DNA of 20,057 bases from a virus. The stretch spans positions 1 to 20,057 of the IMG/VR virus record IMGVR_UViG_3300008459_005182. One strand, 5' to 3'. A model generated the notes under the pieces. It saw only the letters and a program-made list of their open reading frames with translations, was not told where the DNA came from and ran no database searches. The position numbers and the translations under genes are program-made. How positions within the stretch are numbered: the first letter of the stretch is position 1; the number at the start of each line of letters is the position of its first letter. This document shows positions 5,512 to 12,598 of the stretch, piece after piece.

Positions 5512-6053
5512 CGAATAATACCTTGTTCATTTTGTTTGGGAGTACGAGGCTCAGCGTCTGAGTGCTTGTACACATACTCTTTCTTAGGTGTATAAGGAAA
5601 GGTTATGTACACTCTTGACTCACGTCCAGTGTAGTATGATTTGAATGTATCCGTTCCAGGATACCCTTTCTCATCTTCATATAAAGGACGCTCAGCCCAC
5701 TCCCAGAACACTTTGCCGTCAATGTCATATGCTACTCCATCAGAGCTATCCTTGAACACATGACTGCATCGTTTGTTCTGATAATGAATTGATCCATCAC
5801 CATTATGACGAACATCTGACCATTCCCAGTCTTCACCAGTCAACGGGACAATTGGTTCGTACATTGCTAACTGCTTGAATAAGTTGATAGCATATGGAGC
5901 TGATGATCCACTATGACCTTCTTCTGAGAATAACATCAACAGTTTGAGAACTCCTTCACAAACGATTTGTTGCATCTCATCTTTCCAGTTGCCATCGTCA
6001 TCAACCCATCCAGCAGCTCGGAACTCTAACAATGCATGGTCAAGTGTCTTCAT
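5508..6053 (-). CDS. Conserved phage protein of unknown function (181 aa)
   Basis: 181 residues. Landmark blocks are EEGHSGSSAPYA (around residue 44), PLTGEDWEW (around 75), YQNKRCSHVFK (around 91) and GKVFWEWAERP (around 113). I recall this combination from hypothetical proteins of phages infecting both Gram-positive and Gram-negative hosts. The N-terminal part is helical and the C-terminal part is beta- and aromatic-rich. No known domain name can be given. The gene is translationally coupled on both sides by 4-base overlaps (6050-6053 and 5508-5511). It lies in the transcription unit likely driven from the promoter at 6548-6576. Confidence 0.8.
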   Translation of the reverse strand: MKTLDHALLEFRAAGWVDDDGNWKDEMQQIVCEGVLKLLMLFSEEGHSGSSAPYAINLFKQLAMYEPIVPLTGEDWEWSDVRHNGDGSIHYQNKRCSHVFKDSSDGVAYDIDGKVFWEWAERPLYEDEKGYPGTDTFKSYYTGRESRVYITFPYTPKKEYVYKHSDAEPRTPKQNEQGIIR

Positions 6054-6523
6054 TTAAATACTCTCGAGACATAATAATACGCATTTGCATACGTAATCTT
6101 CAACTCATTCTGGATAGCTTTAGCAATCTCACCAGATGTACTACCTTGCATACGATCAAAAATAGCACGAGCAGCGGCTTTCTTGTCTGATACAGGAGCA
6201 GAACTAGCAACTGGTTCGCTAGTTTGGAGAATGTATGGACTGTTGTGAAGGATCTTATCTACTTTAGCCTTAGCAACAGTAATAGCTAACTCACTATTGT
6301 AGTCCTCTTTGTTGATGTATACTTGCTCAATCAAGCTCTTAGCCATCAGTTTAGCAATGACAATGTTGTCAACTTCCTGACCACCTAGCTGTTTGATCAG
6401 GAAATTAGCTTTTTCTAATGGGTAACCAGCATTATCAATCACGTCACCAGTACGAGCAATTGCATGATGAACGGTTTGATTGTAGGGAATATCGTTTTTA
6501 CGGAGAAGTTCAAGAGCTGTCAT
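6050..6523 (-). CDS. Phage protein with possible C-terminal winged-helix DNA-binding domain (157 aa)
   Basis: 157 residues. The N-terminal 100 residues are helical and lack a recognised motif, followed by a serine/alanine/proline linker (residues 103-112). The C-terminal 45 residues (KKAAARAIFDRMQGS, then EIAKAIQNELKITYANAYYYV) have the spacing of a small winged-helix or helix-turn-helix, like the 'ARAIFD' modules appended to several phage proteins. DNA binding is an inference. AAAGGA lies before the ATG. The gene is the first downstream of a strong sigma70-type promoter (6548-6576), so it may head a leftward transcription unit. Confidence 0.75.
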   Translation of the reverse strand: MTALELLRKNDIPYNQTVHHAIARTGDVIDNAGYPLEKANFLIKQLGGQEVDNIVIAKLMAKSLIEQVYINKEDYNSELAITVAKAKVDKILHNSPYILQTSEPVASSAPVSDKKAAARAIFDRMQGSTSGEIAKAIQNELKITYANAYYYVSRVFK

Positions 6524-6547
6524 AGTAGATCCTTTGTAAGAATCTCT

Positions 6548-6576
6548 ATTATATCACTCTCTACCGTAAATTGCAA
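6548..6576 (-). promoter_or_regulatory. Sigma70-type promoter with extended -10
   Basis: On the minus strand TTGCAA (6571-6576), 17 bases, TATAAT (6548-6553), with TG one base upstream of the -10 (TGATATAAT). The expected start is near 6541, leaving an 18-base leader with AAAGGA before the ATG at 6523. It overlaps the very end of the nuclease gene (stop at 6554). This is the only perfect TATAAT with good spacing that I found ahead of a minus-strand gene. Confidence 0.7.
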
Positions 6577-7222
6577 CCCTATTGTTGTCCAAATAAGAGA
6601 CCAAATCACTGTAGTAATCTGAAGTTTTCTTGTAAAAGACCTGCAAACCATCATGTTCTGTTGCAATTAGGACACAAATCCACTTAGCAAGGATCTGATG
6701 TCTCTCATATGCCATCTGTGAGTAAGCGGCACATTGCATGAAATAGTTACTGATCCACTTCTCTTCCTTAGGCTTAGAAGCAGTCTTAAAGTCAACTATA
6801 CAAGGTAATCCATGCAAACGACATATCAAGTCACACCTGCCAGCGAGACGTAGTGTATTGCTGTACATTCCAACCTCAGTACCGTAGATCAAGTCACAAT
6901 GCTCGTCCAAGTAGTCTTTGATTGGCTTGAATATGTCTGCATGAATAGGATTAACATCTTTGAGATAGTCAGGATCATTGAGAACATACTTCTCAGCAAT
7001 CAAGTGAACCTTAGTTCCTCTTGATGATGCGGCATTAGATATCTTATTAGCTTGCTCTTCACCAACACGTTTACGCCATTTAAGAATGGCGTCTTTGCTC
7101 ATGTGGGAGAGTGCAGTAGTGATGGAAGGATACTTGTTGCCCTCTGGTGTGAGGTAGTATCTCTTTCCATCCACTTGTTCCGTCGTTAACGGAATGTCTT
7201 TCACAAATTCATGTTGAAACAT
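6554..7222 (-). CDS. PD-(D/E)XK family exonuclease
   Basis: 222 residues. The nuclease core is readable: SRGTKVHLIAEKY (around residue 68), GTEV with E116, AGRCD with D131, and VDFKT with D144 and K146, the standard E-D-DxK arrangement of RecB/lambda-exonuclease-like and MGME1-like enzymes. A QCAAYSQMAYE helix (around 163) is the usual QxxxY motif. T4-like aquatic phages commonly carry such a nuclease, thought to act in recombination or host DNA degradation. The N-terminus MFQHEF and YPSITTAL are family-like. No Shine-Dalgarno is visible before the ATG at 7222, which lies 17 bases beyond the stop of the cupin gene. Confidence 0.85.
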   Translation of the reverse strand: MFQHEFVKDIPLTTEQVDGKRYYLTPEGNKYPSITTALSHMSKDAILKWRKRVGEEQANKISNAASSRGTKVHLIAEKYVLNDPDYLKDVNPIHADIFKPIKDYLDEHCDLIYGTEVGMYSNTLRLAGRCDLICRLHGLPCIVDFKTASKPKEEKWISNYFMQCAAYSQMAYERHQILAKWICVLIATEHDGLQVFYKKTSDYYSDLVSYLDNNRVAIYGRE

Positions 7223-7239
7223 TATATACTAAATTTTAA

Positions 7240-7626
7240 TTAAGTATTTTTTAATTTTTCTTTTGCTTCCCAGTATCCTGGAGGAACAGTAGCAGCAGAC
7301 AATTCATTGATAGGATCATGTTCCCCATCATAAACTTCCATCACTTCTCCATCGAAGTTTCTCATAGCAAAAACACAATAATATACAGTATGATCTTCCA
7401 AAGCTGTTATTTGATGTTGGAGTTCTTTACGGATGACAATGAAGGTAGGGGCAGTAAATTCTTTAGGTTCCTTACCTTTAACTTCAACCCTCACTCTACC
7501 AGAAACTAGCATCGACACATGATCGAATGTATGCTCGTGCCCATTGTTTTTGTCACCTGCAAACTCCAGGACATTTTGCTTTACCCAGATGTTGCCGAAA
7601 TACCCCATTGCATAAGAATTTTTCAT
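7240..7626 (-). CDS. Cupin-fold protein
   Basis: 128 residues from the ATG at 7626, chosen because GGAG lies five bases before it and it forms an ATGA overlap with the upstream gene; the frame is open to 7656. Cupin motif 1 reads GHEHTFDH (H30, H32, H36) followed by GRVRVEV. Motif 2 reads ELQHQITAL (H71) and VYYCVFAMR. This is a single small metal-binding cupin. It lies directly downstream of tail genes and upstream of the nuclease gene. Small cupins like this occur in T4-like phages near tail genes; the substrate is unknown. Sugar binding or isomerisation would be one option. Confidence 0.75.
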   Translation of the reverse strand: MKNSYAMGYFGNIWVKQNVLEFAGDKNNGHEHTFDHVSMLVSGRVRVEVKGKEPKEFTAPTFIVIRKELQHQITALEDHTVYYCVFAMRNFDGEVMEVYDGEHDPINELSAATVPPGYWEAKEKLKNT

Positions 7627-8066
7627 ATGTACTCCACTCTTGTAATTGCTCTCCACGAAACGGAACTTTCATCCCAGTAATAATTATTATCAACAAGAGT
7701 TGTGTGTGAAGATCCTAGAGGGTGATCCACAGGAGGCCTCCAACTCATATCATCCAAATTACCAACCCATGATTCATATGGTTTGCGAGCCTGGTGTTCT
7801 ATAGATTTCAATTCTAAAAATTCCTCTTCTGTCAAAACACAAATAACTCCAGGTAAATAAATATTTGAATCCTCATCACAAGTACCGTAATAACGGGGAG
7901 CAGAAGAGTACGTACCATCAGGCAAACAATCTATTGGCCACTCAGATGAATTAGACCATAAAAAATTAAAATTATTAACTTTGGGAAAAGATGGCCCAGT
8001 CCTCATTCGTTGTTGAGTACAAATGACCCCAGTTTCAGCATCTACGTGAGTTAAACAAACATACAT
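7623..8066 (-). CDS. Tail-associated phage protein of unknown function (147 aa)
   Basis: 147 residues. The C-terminal half reads like a module often seen in marine phage tail-region proteins: PYESWVGNLDDMSWRPPVDHP, then YYWDESSVSW. Here an SW plus W-x-PP-P-P segment is followed by a YxWDE--SW segment. The N-terminal half has ETGVICTQQ and a TEEEF helix. It directly follows the probable adhesin gene (23 bases) and overlaps the cupin gene by 4 bases. A role as a tail fibre accessory or assembly protein is inferred from position and this module. No Shine-Dalgarno stronger than AAAAG is visible. Confidence 0.65.
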   Translation of the reverse strand: MYVCLTHVDAETGVICTQQRMRTGPSFPKVNNFNFLWSNSSEWPIDCLPDGTYSSAPRYYGTCDEDSNIYLPGVICVLTEEEFLELKSIEHQARKPYESWVGNLDDMSWRPPVDHPLGSSHTTLVDNNYYWDESSVSWRAITRVEYI

Positions 8067-8089
8067 TTTTTTTACTTTTAAAAAGATTA

Positions 8090-8920
8090 TTAGGCGGCAA
8101 CTCTACGGACGGCACGTGTGACACGCCCTCCATATGGGCTATTTGCACTATTTTTATATGCAATACCCATGCGTGAGTCGTAAAAATCCTGAGTGTGTGC
8201 CAAATAGGGAGCAACTTCCGTGCTAGTCCACCACACGCCATCAGTGGCTTGAGCAGCACCTCCTTGAAAAATTGCGGCGGAGGTTACAGATGGGTTGGTA
8301 GCAGGGCCTGAGTTATTCGGAGCAAATGTATAATTAGTGTTTATGGGTTGCGGCGATACAGCATAAGGTGTAGCTCCAAAATATGAGTCAGAAGGTTGAT
8401 AAGGATTATTTTGTTGGTTGGTAGGTTTACAATAATAATATATTATACCTGCTTCATGTCTTGCTGGCAAATACCAATCATCATAACCCCCTGTATTGAG
8501 GTTATAAGGTTTAGGAGCAGCTGCATATGCGGGTAAATAAGTGTAGTAACTAACTAATAAATACGTGTTGTATGGCCCATCGATTAATGATGTCGCTCCA
8601 GAATTACCTCCGTAATTAGCATTGAAACCATAACCCAACCATCTACCAACAGCATTATCAGCAAGAATTAAATAATGAGATACAGTTCCATTTCCGTTAA
8701 CACTAATTTTACCAGCGTAATAACCACCCCCAAATGCTTGACCAATAGTTGTTGGAGGTCCTGTTTTACCGTAAAAACTACTAAGGGATATTGCACCTGA
8801 AGCAATTCCAGCGAGTGCTCTTACGGCTGTTGTATTCAACGCTATCGTGGCTGTTCCGGAATTTCCCAACTCAACATTAATGTTGTTCATCGAGATTTGA
8901 CCTGAAGCTTGAAGAGTCAT
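8090..8920 (-). CDS. Tail fibre / receptor-binding protein with Lcl (DUF1566)-like C-terminal domain
   Basis: 276 residues. The N-terminal 52 residues (GQISMNNINVELG, then AVRALAGIASGAISLSSFYGK) form a small module that recurs at the start of aquatic phage tail or structural proteins. A glycine/tyrosine/asparagine-rich middle follows. The C-terminal domain has DDWYLPARHE (around residue 146), WWTSTE (around 230) and RVTRAVRR at the end. This is the order W-LP--E, W-S-T-E, RAVRR of the Lcl C-terminal (DUF1566) domain, a C-type-lectin-like fold related to variable adhesins. The product is probably displayed on the tail and contacts the host. AAAGGA lies eight bases before the ATG. Confidence 0.75.
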   Translation of the reverse strand: MTLQASGQISMNNINVELGNSGTATIALNTTAVRALAGIASGAISLSSFYGKTGPPTTIGQAFGGGYYAGKISVNGNGTVSHYLILADNAVGRWLGYGFNANYGGNSGATSLIDGPYNTYLLVSYYTYLPAYAAAPKPYNLNTGGYDDWYLPARHEAGIIYYYCKPTNQQNNPYQPSDSYFGATPYAVSPQPINTNYTFAPNNSGPATNPSVTSAAIFQGGAAQATDGVWWTSTEVAPYLAHTQDFYDSRMGIAYKNSANSPYGGRVTRAVRRVAA

Positions 8921-8932
8921 TTAAGTGATCCT

Positions 8933-9289
8933 TTATTTTGTTTCTTCTACTCTTGTAAGTAGGTGATTCACTGATCTCTGTACAAGATCTGCAAATACCG
9001 GACCTTGAAGTTTATGATTGCTAATGTTATTTGGGTTGGATTTAATGGTGAATTCAAATTTAAATTTGTCACCTACCAAATTAATTGTTTGCATATTTAA
9101 CATAATTGTAACCCCATCAAACTCTTCTTCTAAAAATTCAAAACCTAGTAAGTTGTTATCTGATGGTGAAAGAATAGCCTTATAAAACTCAACGGGATCC
9201 TTCCACGCATATAGTGGGTTAAGTGTCACATCATATTCAGGGGTAAAATCAAAAGAATTATCATTTAGTGTATAATTATCGTCAACCAT
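8933..9289 (-). CDS. Probable tail/virion protein of unknown function (118 aa)
   Basis: 118 residues, acidic, mostly beta-strand-like by pattern (FKFEFTIKSNP, GVTIMLNM), with no recognised domain. The assignment to the virion is from context: a perfect T4-type late promoter (9311-9318) directly precedes it with AAGGA in a 16-base leader, and the probable adhesin gene follows 12 bases after its stop. The whole 9289-7240 segment is therefore probably one late transcript. It could be a baseplate, fibre-base or neck component. Confidence 0.65.
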   Translation of the reverse strand: MVDDNYTLNDNSFDFTPEYDVTLNPLYAWKDPVEFYKAILSPSDNNLLGFEFLEEEFDGVTIMLNMQTINLVGDKFKFEFTIKSNPNNISNHKLQGPVFADLVQRSVNHLLTRVEETK

Positions 9290-9310
9290 TTTTTTTTCCT
9301 TTACATAATA

Positions 9311-9318
9311 TATTTATA
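9311..9318 (-). promoter_or_regulatory. T4-type late promoter, perfect TATAAATA
   Basis: The minus strand reads TATAAATA, identical to the T4 late consensus. A start about six bases downstream (near 9305) leaves a leader of about 16 bases containing AAGGA before the ATG at 9289. It lies at the very 3' end of phoH, separating early/middle-type genes upstream from the tail genes downstream. Confidence 0.7.
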
Positions 9319-10069
9319 CAGTATCCTCATACCATAATTTAGCTAAAATATAATCTTTAACTAATGAACTGCGAACAATATCATCAGGAGTAAACTCAAT
9401 TCTAGTAAAAGCAGACATATGATATGCAATATCAAAGAATTTTAAGATACCACTCATATCGTTTTTCTTCTTATTTAAATCTGTTTGGCGGTAGTCACCA
9501 CACCATAAGATCTTTGATCTGTAACCTACTCGAGTCATCACAGTATCAATCTCTTCAAATGTTAAGTTCTGCATCTCATCTACTATAATAATGGCATCAT
9601 CGAATGACATTCCTCTAATGAAAGATGTAGAAATAAACTCAATGAACCCTTGCTCTTCAAGTCTATCCCAAGCATCCTTACGATCAAATAGAGTCTCACA
9701 TATCTGTCTATAAGGTTGTTGATAGATTTCCATCTTCTCATGAACATCACCTGGAAGATGTCCAACCTCTCTAGATTGAACAGCAGAACGAACAACAATA
9801 ATCTTTCTAAAAGGATTACTCTTATCCATCACTTCTTCTAATGCTTTGTACAAAGCACAGAATGTTTTACCTGTTCCAGCTACTCCGTGTAATGCTACGA
9901 AGTAGTCTCCTCTTTTATATGCATCGAAGAATAACTTTTGATTGTCTGTTAAAGGATCAAAAGTCTTAAGATCATCGATTCTGAGTTTAAGCGAATTGTT
10001 CACAACTCTGAGTCGTTCTGTATTCGCTGATTCTGCCTCTGTTGATTTCAATGCTGCTTTTCTTGCCAC
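9314..10069 (-). CDS. phoH: PhoH-family P-loop ATPase
   Basis: About 251 residues. Walker A is GVAGTGKT (about residues 62-69), then the PhoH signature VVRSAVQSREVGHLPGD, FIRGMSFDD, Walker B IIIVDE (about 160-165) and LWCGDYRQTD. This is the PhoH family widespread in aquatic phages; suggested roles include phosphate-stress or RNA metabolism, none proven. There is no ATG at the 5' end. A TTG at 10084 has no Shine-Dalgarno, while the GTG at 10069 has AAGGA five bases upstream and gives MARKA, so I use 10069. The preceding gene ends in the same frame just upstream. Confidence 0.9.
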   Translation of the reverse strand: MARKAALKSTEAESANTERLRVVNNSLKLRIDDLKTFDPLTDNQKLFFDAYKRGDYFVALHGVAGTGKTFCALYKALEEVMDKSNPFRKIIVVRSAVQSREVGHLPGDVHEKMEIYQQPYRQICETLFDRKDAWDRLEEQGFIEFISTSFIRGMSFDDAIIIVDEMQNLTFEEIDTVMTRVGYRSKILWCGDYRQTDLNKKKNDMSGILKFFDIAYHMSAFTRIEFTPDDIVRSSLVKDYILAKLWYEDTV

Positions 10070-10087
10070 AGGCTTCCTTAACAAGTT

Positions 10088-10318
10088 TCAAAATGTGTTG
10101 ATAGAGTTTCTCCTACCACTACCTGCTTTGACTTTACGAAGCAAATCTCTAAAGCCATCATCCGGCTTTTTACCAGTAGGACTATAGACCAGGGAGGGAG
10201 CACCCATTATTGACTCAAGATCTGGATTGTCTGATAAGTAACCGTCTTTTGCTCCCATAGACATAAACTTATCAAACACTTCACCAGTTTTGATATTGCG
10301 AAAACTGTAAGTAGGCAA
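10088..10318 (-). CDS. Small conserved phage protein, FmdB-like N-terminus without cysteines (76 aa)
   Basis: 76 residues beginning MPTYSFRNIKTGEVFDKFMS, the same strand pattern as FmdB-type zinc ribbons (MPTYxYxC) but without any cysteine, so it cannot bind zinc in that way. The rest (GAPSLVYSPTGKKPDDGFRDLLRKVK, ending RNSINTF) is typical of a small protein conserved in T4-like aquatic phages. The start is a TTG directly after the stop of the upstream gene (TAATTG), with AAAGG eight bases before it. Conservation of MPTY supports that start. Function unknown. Confidence 0.75.
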   Translation of the reverse strand: MPTYSFRNIKTGEVFDKFMSMGAKDGYLSDNPDLESIMGAPSLVYSPTGKKPDDGFRDLLRKVKAGSGRRNSINTF

Positions 10319-10675
10319 TTACTTTGCCTTTACTGTTCTTACTGCTGGCTTTGCGGATGGCTTAGAGGTACCTTCAGCAGGTACATTACCAGGGAAAGGC
10401 CATCCAGTTTCTTTCTTTACTGGTTCTTTCTTAGCACGAGGCTTGCGAGGAGCTTTAGGTTTAGCTTCTACAATCGCTTCTTCAACCTTTACTGCAACTG
10501 CTTGAACTTCAGGAGCTGGTTCTGCTACAACTGTAACAGTCTCGACCTTTAGTTCAGGAGCAGGTGGAGTGCTCAATGTTTTAGCCATATTGTCAAATGC
10601 TTTCGCACCAGCATCAGCAGGTGCTGAGGATGTTGCTACTGGCTCCATACCTAATAGTTTTTTCAACCATTTCAT
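10319..10675 (-). CDS. Low-complexity Ala/Pro/Lys/Glu-rich phage protein (118 aa)
   Basis: 118 residues. A short amphipathic start (MKWLKKLLGMEP) is followed by a long disordered alanine/proline/valine/glutamate region and a lysine/proline-rich basic part (KPKAPRKPRAKKEPVKK), then a GWPFPGN motif and a basic tail. It is probably intrinsically disordered. The amphipathic start could bind membrane or a protein partner and the basic tracts could bind nucleic acid; both are inferences. AAAGGAG lies six bases before the ATG, one of the best ribosome sites in this part of the window. The short upstream gene ends within that leader. Confidence 0.75.
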   Translation of the reverse strand: MKWLKKLLGMEPVATSSAPADAGAKAFDNMAKTLSTPPAPELKVETVTVVAEPAPEVQAVAVKVEEAIVEAKPKAPRKPRAKKEPVKKETGWPFPGNVPAEGTSKPSAKPAVRTVKAK

Positions 10676-10686
10676 ATCATTCTCCT

Positions 10687-10860
10687 TTATCGATAATCAT
10701 CGTATTCTAAATTTTTAAGATCTTGAAGACTTTTTTTCTTCAATGCATTATCTATATCGCGATACATCTTGCGATCTTGAAAGCTCTGCTTGAGCTTATA
10801 AACGTGATGACTATCAAGTTCGTCATCTTTCTTTTTACGTTTATCCTGTTGCTTATTCAT
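10687..10860 (-). CDS. Small highly charged phage protein (57 aa)
   Basis: 57 residues: MNKQQDKRKKKDDELDSHHV, then helical segments with FQDRKMYRDIDNALKKKS and a LEYDDYR end. Almost a third of the residues are lysine or arginine. It fills the gap between two larger genes: its ATG lies six bases after the stop of the upstream 141-residue gene and its stop lies just before the Shine-Dalgarno of the next gene, so spacing supports a real gene. It was found by manual translation. Function unknown; small basic/acidic mixed helices of this type occur among phage early proteins. Confidence 0.65.
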   Translation of the reverse strand: MNKQQDKRKKKDDELDSHHVYKLKQSFQDRKMYRDIDNALKKKSLQDLKNLEYDDYR

Positions 10861-10866
10861 TTGGGG

Positions 10867-11292
10867 TTATTTCTCCTGTGAAATAAGTCCTGGAAATGCA
10901 GTATTGACTAGCTTGGCAGTAATACCTTTGTAAGGAATCTTTTTATCTTTAGCAGCAAGCATCAGCTTAGCATCTTCTTTGTCAATGCTTTCAATAAAAC
11001 TAATAAACAATTGCTCTCTACGAAGTGATGTAAGGTTATCGTTACCACCTTCTAAGAACAAATACAATCTTCTAGCCTCTTGATATAACATAGCTTGAGT
11101 ATCATCATAAGGACTAGGATTGTAAGGAGGATGACCTTCGGGTAACTTCCACTTAACAGTAGGATCCAAAGCACACTTTAAGATTTGTTGAAGGACAGGA
11201 GTGTTAAGCTCTTGAAGCTTTCTTACCTTCTCATCTGTAGTCTTTTGTTCAGATACAATCTTTAAGATCTCTGATATGCCAAGTTTTCTCAT
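10867..11292 (-). CDS. Conserved T4-like phage protein, DUF6433-like (141 aa)
   Basis: 141 residues. The layout is an N-terminal helix with EILKIVSEQKT, then LQQILKCALDPTVKWKLPEG, EARRLYLFLEGG, REQLFISFIESIDKEDA and AAKDKKIPYKGITAKLVNTAFP. This is the pattern of a protein family conserved in T4-like cyanophages and relatives that I recall as DUF6433. The family name is from memory and the function is unknown. The KWxLPEG and AKDKKxPYKGIT blocks are the strongest matches. It lies among phoH and rnh, in line with a role in DNA metabolism or host takeover rather than structure, by inference. Confidence 0.8.
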   Translation of the reverse strand: MRKLGISEILKIVSEQKTTDEKVRKLQELNTPVLQQILKCALDPTVKWKLPEGHPPYNPSPYDDTQAMLYQEARRLYLFLEGGNDNLTSLRREQLFISFIESIDKEDAKLMLAAKDKKIPYKGITAKLVNTAFPGLISQEK

Positions 11293-11293
11293 A

Positions 11294-11431
11294 TTATTTT
11301 TTATTAATTAAAGGACATTTAACAACGTGGTACACACATCCATTTTCATCAGCACACAAGCTAGGATCTTTTTTGCTATCAACCAACACAGCTTTGAATT
11401 TACACCAAACACATTTCATTTTTTGCTTCAT
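11294..11431 (-). CDS. Very small cysteine-containing phage protein (45 aa)
   Basis: 45 residues with CVWC (7-10), C26, C32 and C39, ending in a lysine-rich tail. The CxxC plus later cysteines suggest a zinc- or iron-binding mini-domain. It sits exactly in the gap between rnh (2 bases upstream) and the 141-residue gene (start codon at 11292, just after its stop). Tight packing without other coding capacity supports it. It could be a zinc finger for nucleic acid or protein binding. The exact role is unknown. Confidence 0.6.
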   Translation of the reverse strand: MKQKMKCVWCKFKAVLVDSKKDPSLCADENGCVYHVVKCPLINKK

Positions 11432-11433
11432 AA

Positions 11434-12294
11434 TTAAAAATCGTTGATACTCTCTATTAATGTTTTGAGCTTGTGCTTAACAAAATAATTAAATAACTTA
11501 TCTCTAGGCTTATCCTGTTGAGAGTTATACTGTTCTATTACTGCTTCGGAAATTGTCTTGGGAGTAAATGTAAGATCAATGAGAGAATTGTTTCTCATAA
11601 AATTAGCTCGGATCTCTGGATCATATGTGGAAGGATCAACTGCAAGGAGCTCAGCCATCTTCTTTGCGGTAAGTGGCTTTTGTCTAATGCCTTCGATGAG
11701 GCAGTTGTCAGGCGACAAAACGTTTGGAATACCATCCCCACGATCGCCTTTAAGGACTAACTCTTTCAAGAACTGTGCAGGATCTTTGCAAGTGATGTTC
11801 TTTTTGTGAATAGGATCATACTGGCTAACATTTACATACGACTGCAACTGAACAAAGTCCTTATCGCCAGACAAAATAAGAATCTTTTCAGCTGATGAAC
11901 TATTTAGCGGTACACCAAATTCTGCAACAAGGCTACCAATCACATCATCTGCCTCAGCTCCATCAACCTGAATGATAGGATAAGGAAAGTAATCTTTCAG
12001 ATCTTGTTTGATTGTATTAAGGGTGTTGAATAGATTTGTCCAATCGATCTCAGACTTCTCTCTATCCTTCTTACGGTTACCTTTGTAAGCTGGAAACTGT
12101 TCACGTCTCCAATACTTCTTATCATCACAAGCAATGACAAGCTGACCATAACTTTTATATTTGGTCTTTAGGTTACGGATAGAGTTAAGAACCATGTGGC
12201 GAACAAGGTTCTCTTCAATCTCTACATTGGTATGATTACCAAGTTGCTGAAGAACATTGGAAATCATTATTTGGTTTAGGTCTAGTATAATCAT
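11434..12294 (-). CDS. rnh: T4 RNase H-like 5'-3' exonuclease/flap nuclease
   Basis: 286 residues from the ATG at 12294; a TTG at 12318 would add 8 residues and overlap the upstream gene more. It aligns by eye along the full length with T4 RNase H (Rnh, 305 aa): ILDLNQI (D5), VRHMVLNSIR, WRREQFPAYKGNR, VDGAEADDVIG (acidic cluster), ILSGDKDFVQL, and KGDRGDGIPNV with the helix-hairpin-helix-like region, ending KTLIESINDF. These are the metal-binding acidic residues of the FEN/RAD2 family. In T4 the enzyme removes RNA primers and flaps behind the fork. No Shine-Dalgarno is visible; coupling to the upstream gene is likely. Confidence 0.9.
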   Translation of the reverse strand: MIILDLNQIMISNVLQQLGNHTNVEIEENLVRHMVLNSIRNLKTKYKSYGQLVIACDDKKYWRREQFPAYKGNRKKDREKSEIDWTNLFNTLNTIKQDLKDYFPYPIIQVDGAEADDVIGSLVAEFGVPLNSSSAEKILILSGDKDFVQLQSYVNVSQYDPIHKKNITCKDPAQFLKELVLKGDRGDGIPNVLSPDNCLIEGIRQKPLTAKKMAELLAVDPSTYDPEIRANFMRNNSLIDLTFTPKTISEAVIEQYNSQQDKPRDKLFNYFVKHKLKTLIESINDF

Positions 12295-12310
12295 AACATA
12301 TTGTAGCACA

Positions 12311-12598
12311 CTACACAATTTTAATCAACTGATCAGTAACGTCCTGTAGTTCATGTTTAATGTTCATTGTACGGAATACACCACTCTTAATAGCTTCTAA
12401 CACCATCCCAATGTCTTTCTCATCCTGGATGTAAAAGTTAAACGATCCTAGATGGTTTAGAAGGTCTGGTACAACTTCATCAAGAGCTGTCTCCACTGCT
12501 TCTCTTTGGTTCTCATCTATTTTAGATATAACTTCTTCTAGAGACTGAGGAGCAGTCTCTAGTTTATCTTTAGGAAAGAAAAGGACTTTATTGCTCAT
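12311..12598 (-). CDS. Conserved small phage protein (95 aa)
   Basis: 95 residues, acidic and helical. Landmarks are SLEEVISKIDENQ, LDEVVPDLLNHLGS, DEKDIGMVLEAIKSGVFRTMNIKHELQ. The last block (M/VLEAI-S-V-R---I-H-LQ) resembles small hypothetical proteins of T4-like cyanophages, again with unknown function. Its start overlaps the gmhA stop by 4 bases (ATGA), and its stop lies 16 bases before the rnh ATG, so it links the sugar operon to rnh in one probable transcript. No motif points to an enzymatic role. Confidence 0.75.
   Translation of the reverse strand: MSNKVLFFPKDKLETAPQSLEEVISKIDENQREAVETALDEVVPDLLNHLGSFNFYIQDEKDIGMVLEAIKSGVFRTMNIKHELQDVTDQLIKIV

Noticed and set aside
7219-7226. TATAAT on the minus strand at the start of the PD-(D/E)XK gene
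   Set aside because: It overlaps the ATG itself, so a transcript from it would lack the start codon, and there is no -35 at the right distance.
8090-8300. Diversity-generating retroelement variable region
   Set aside because: No reverse transcriptase and no template repeat copy could be found in this window; kept only as a finding to test.
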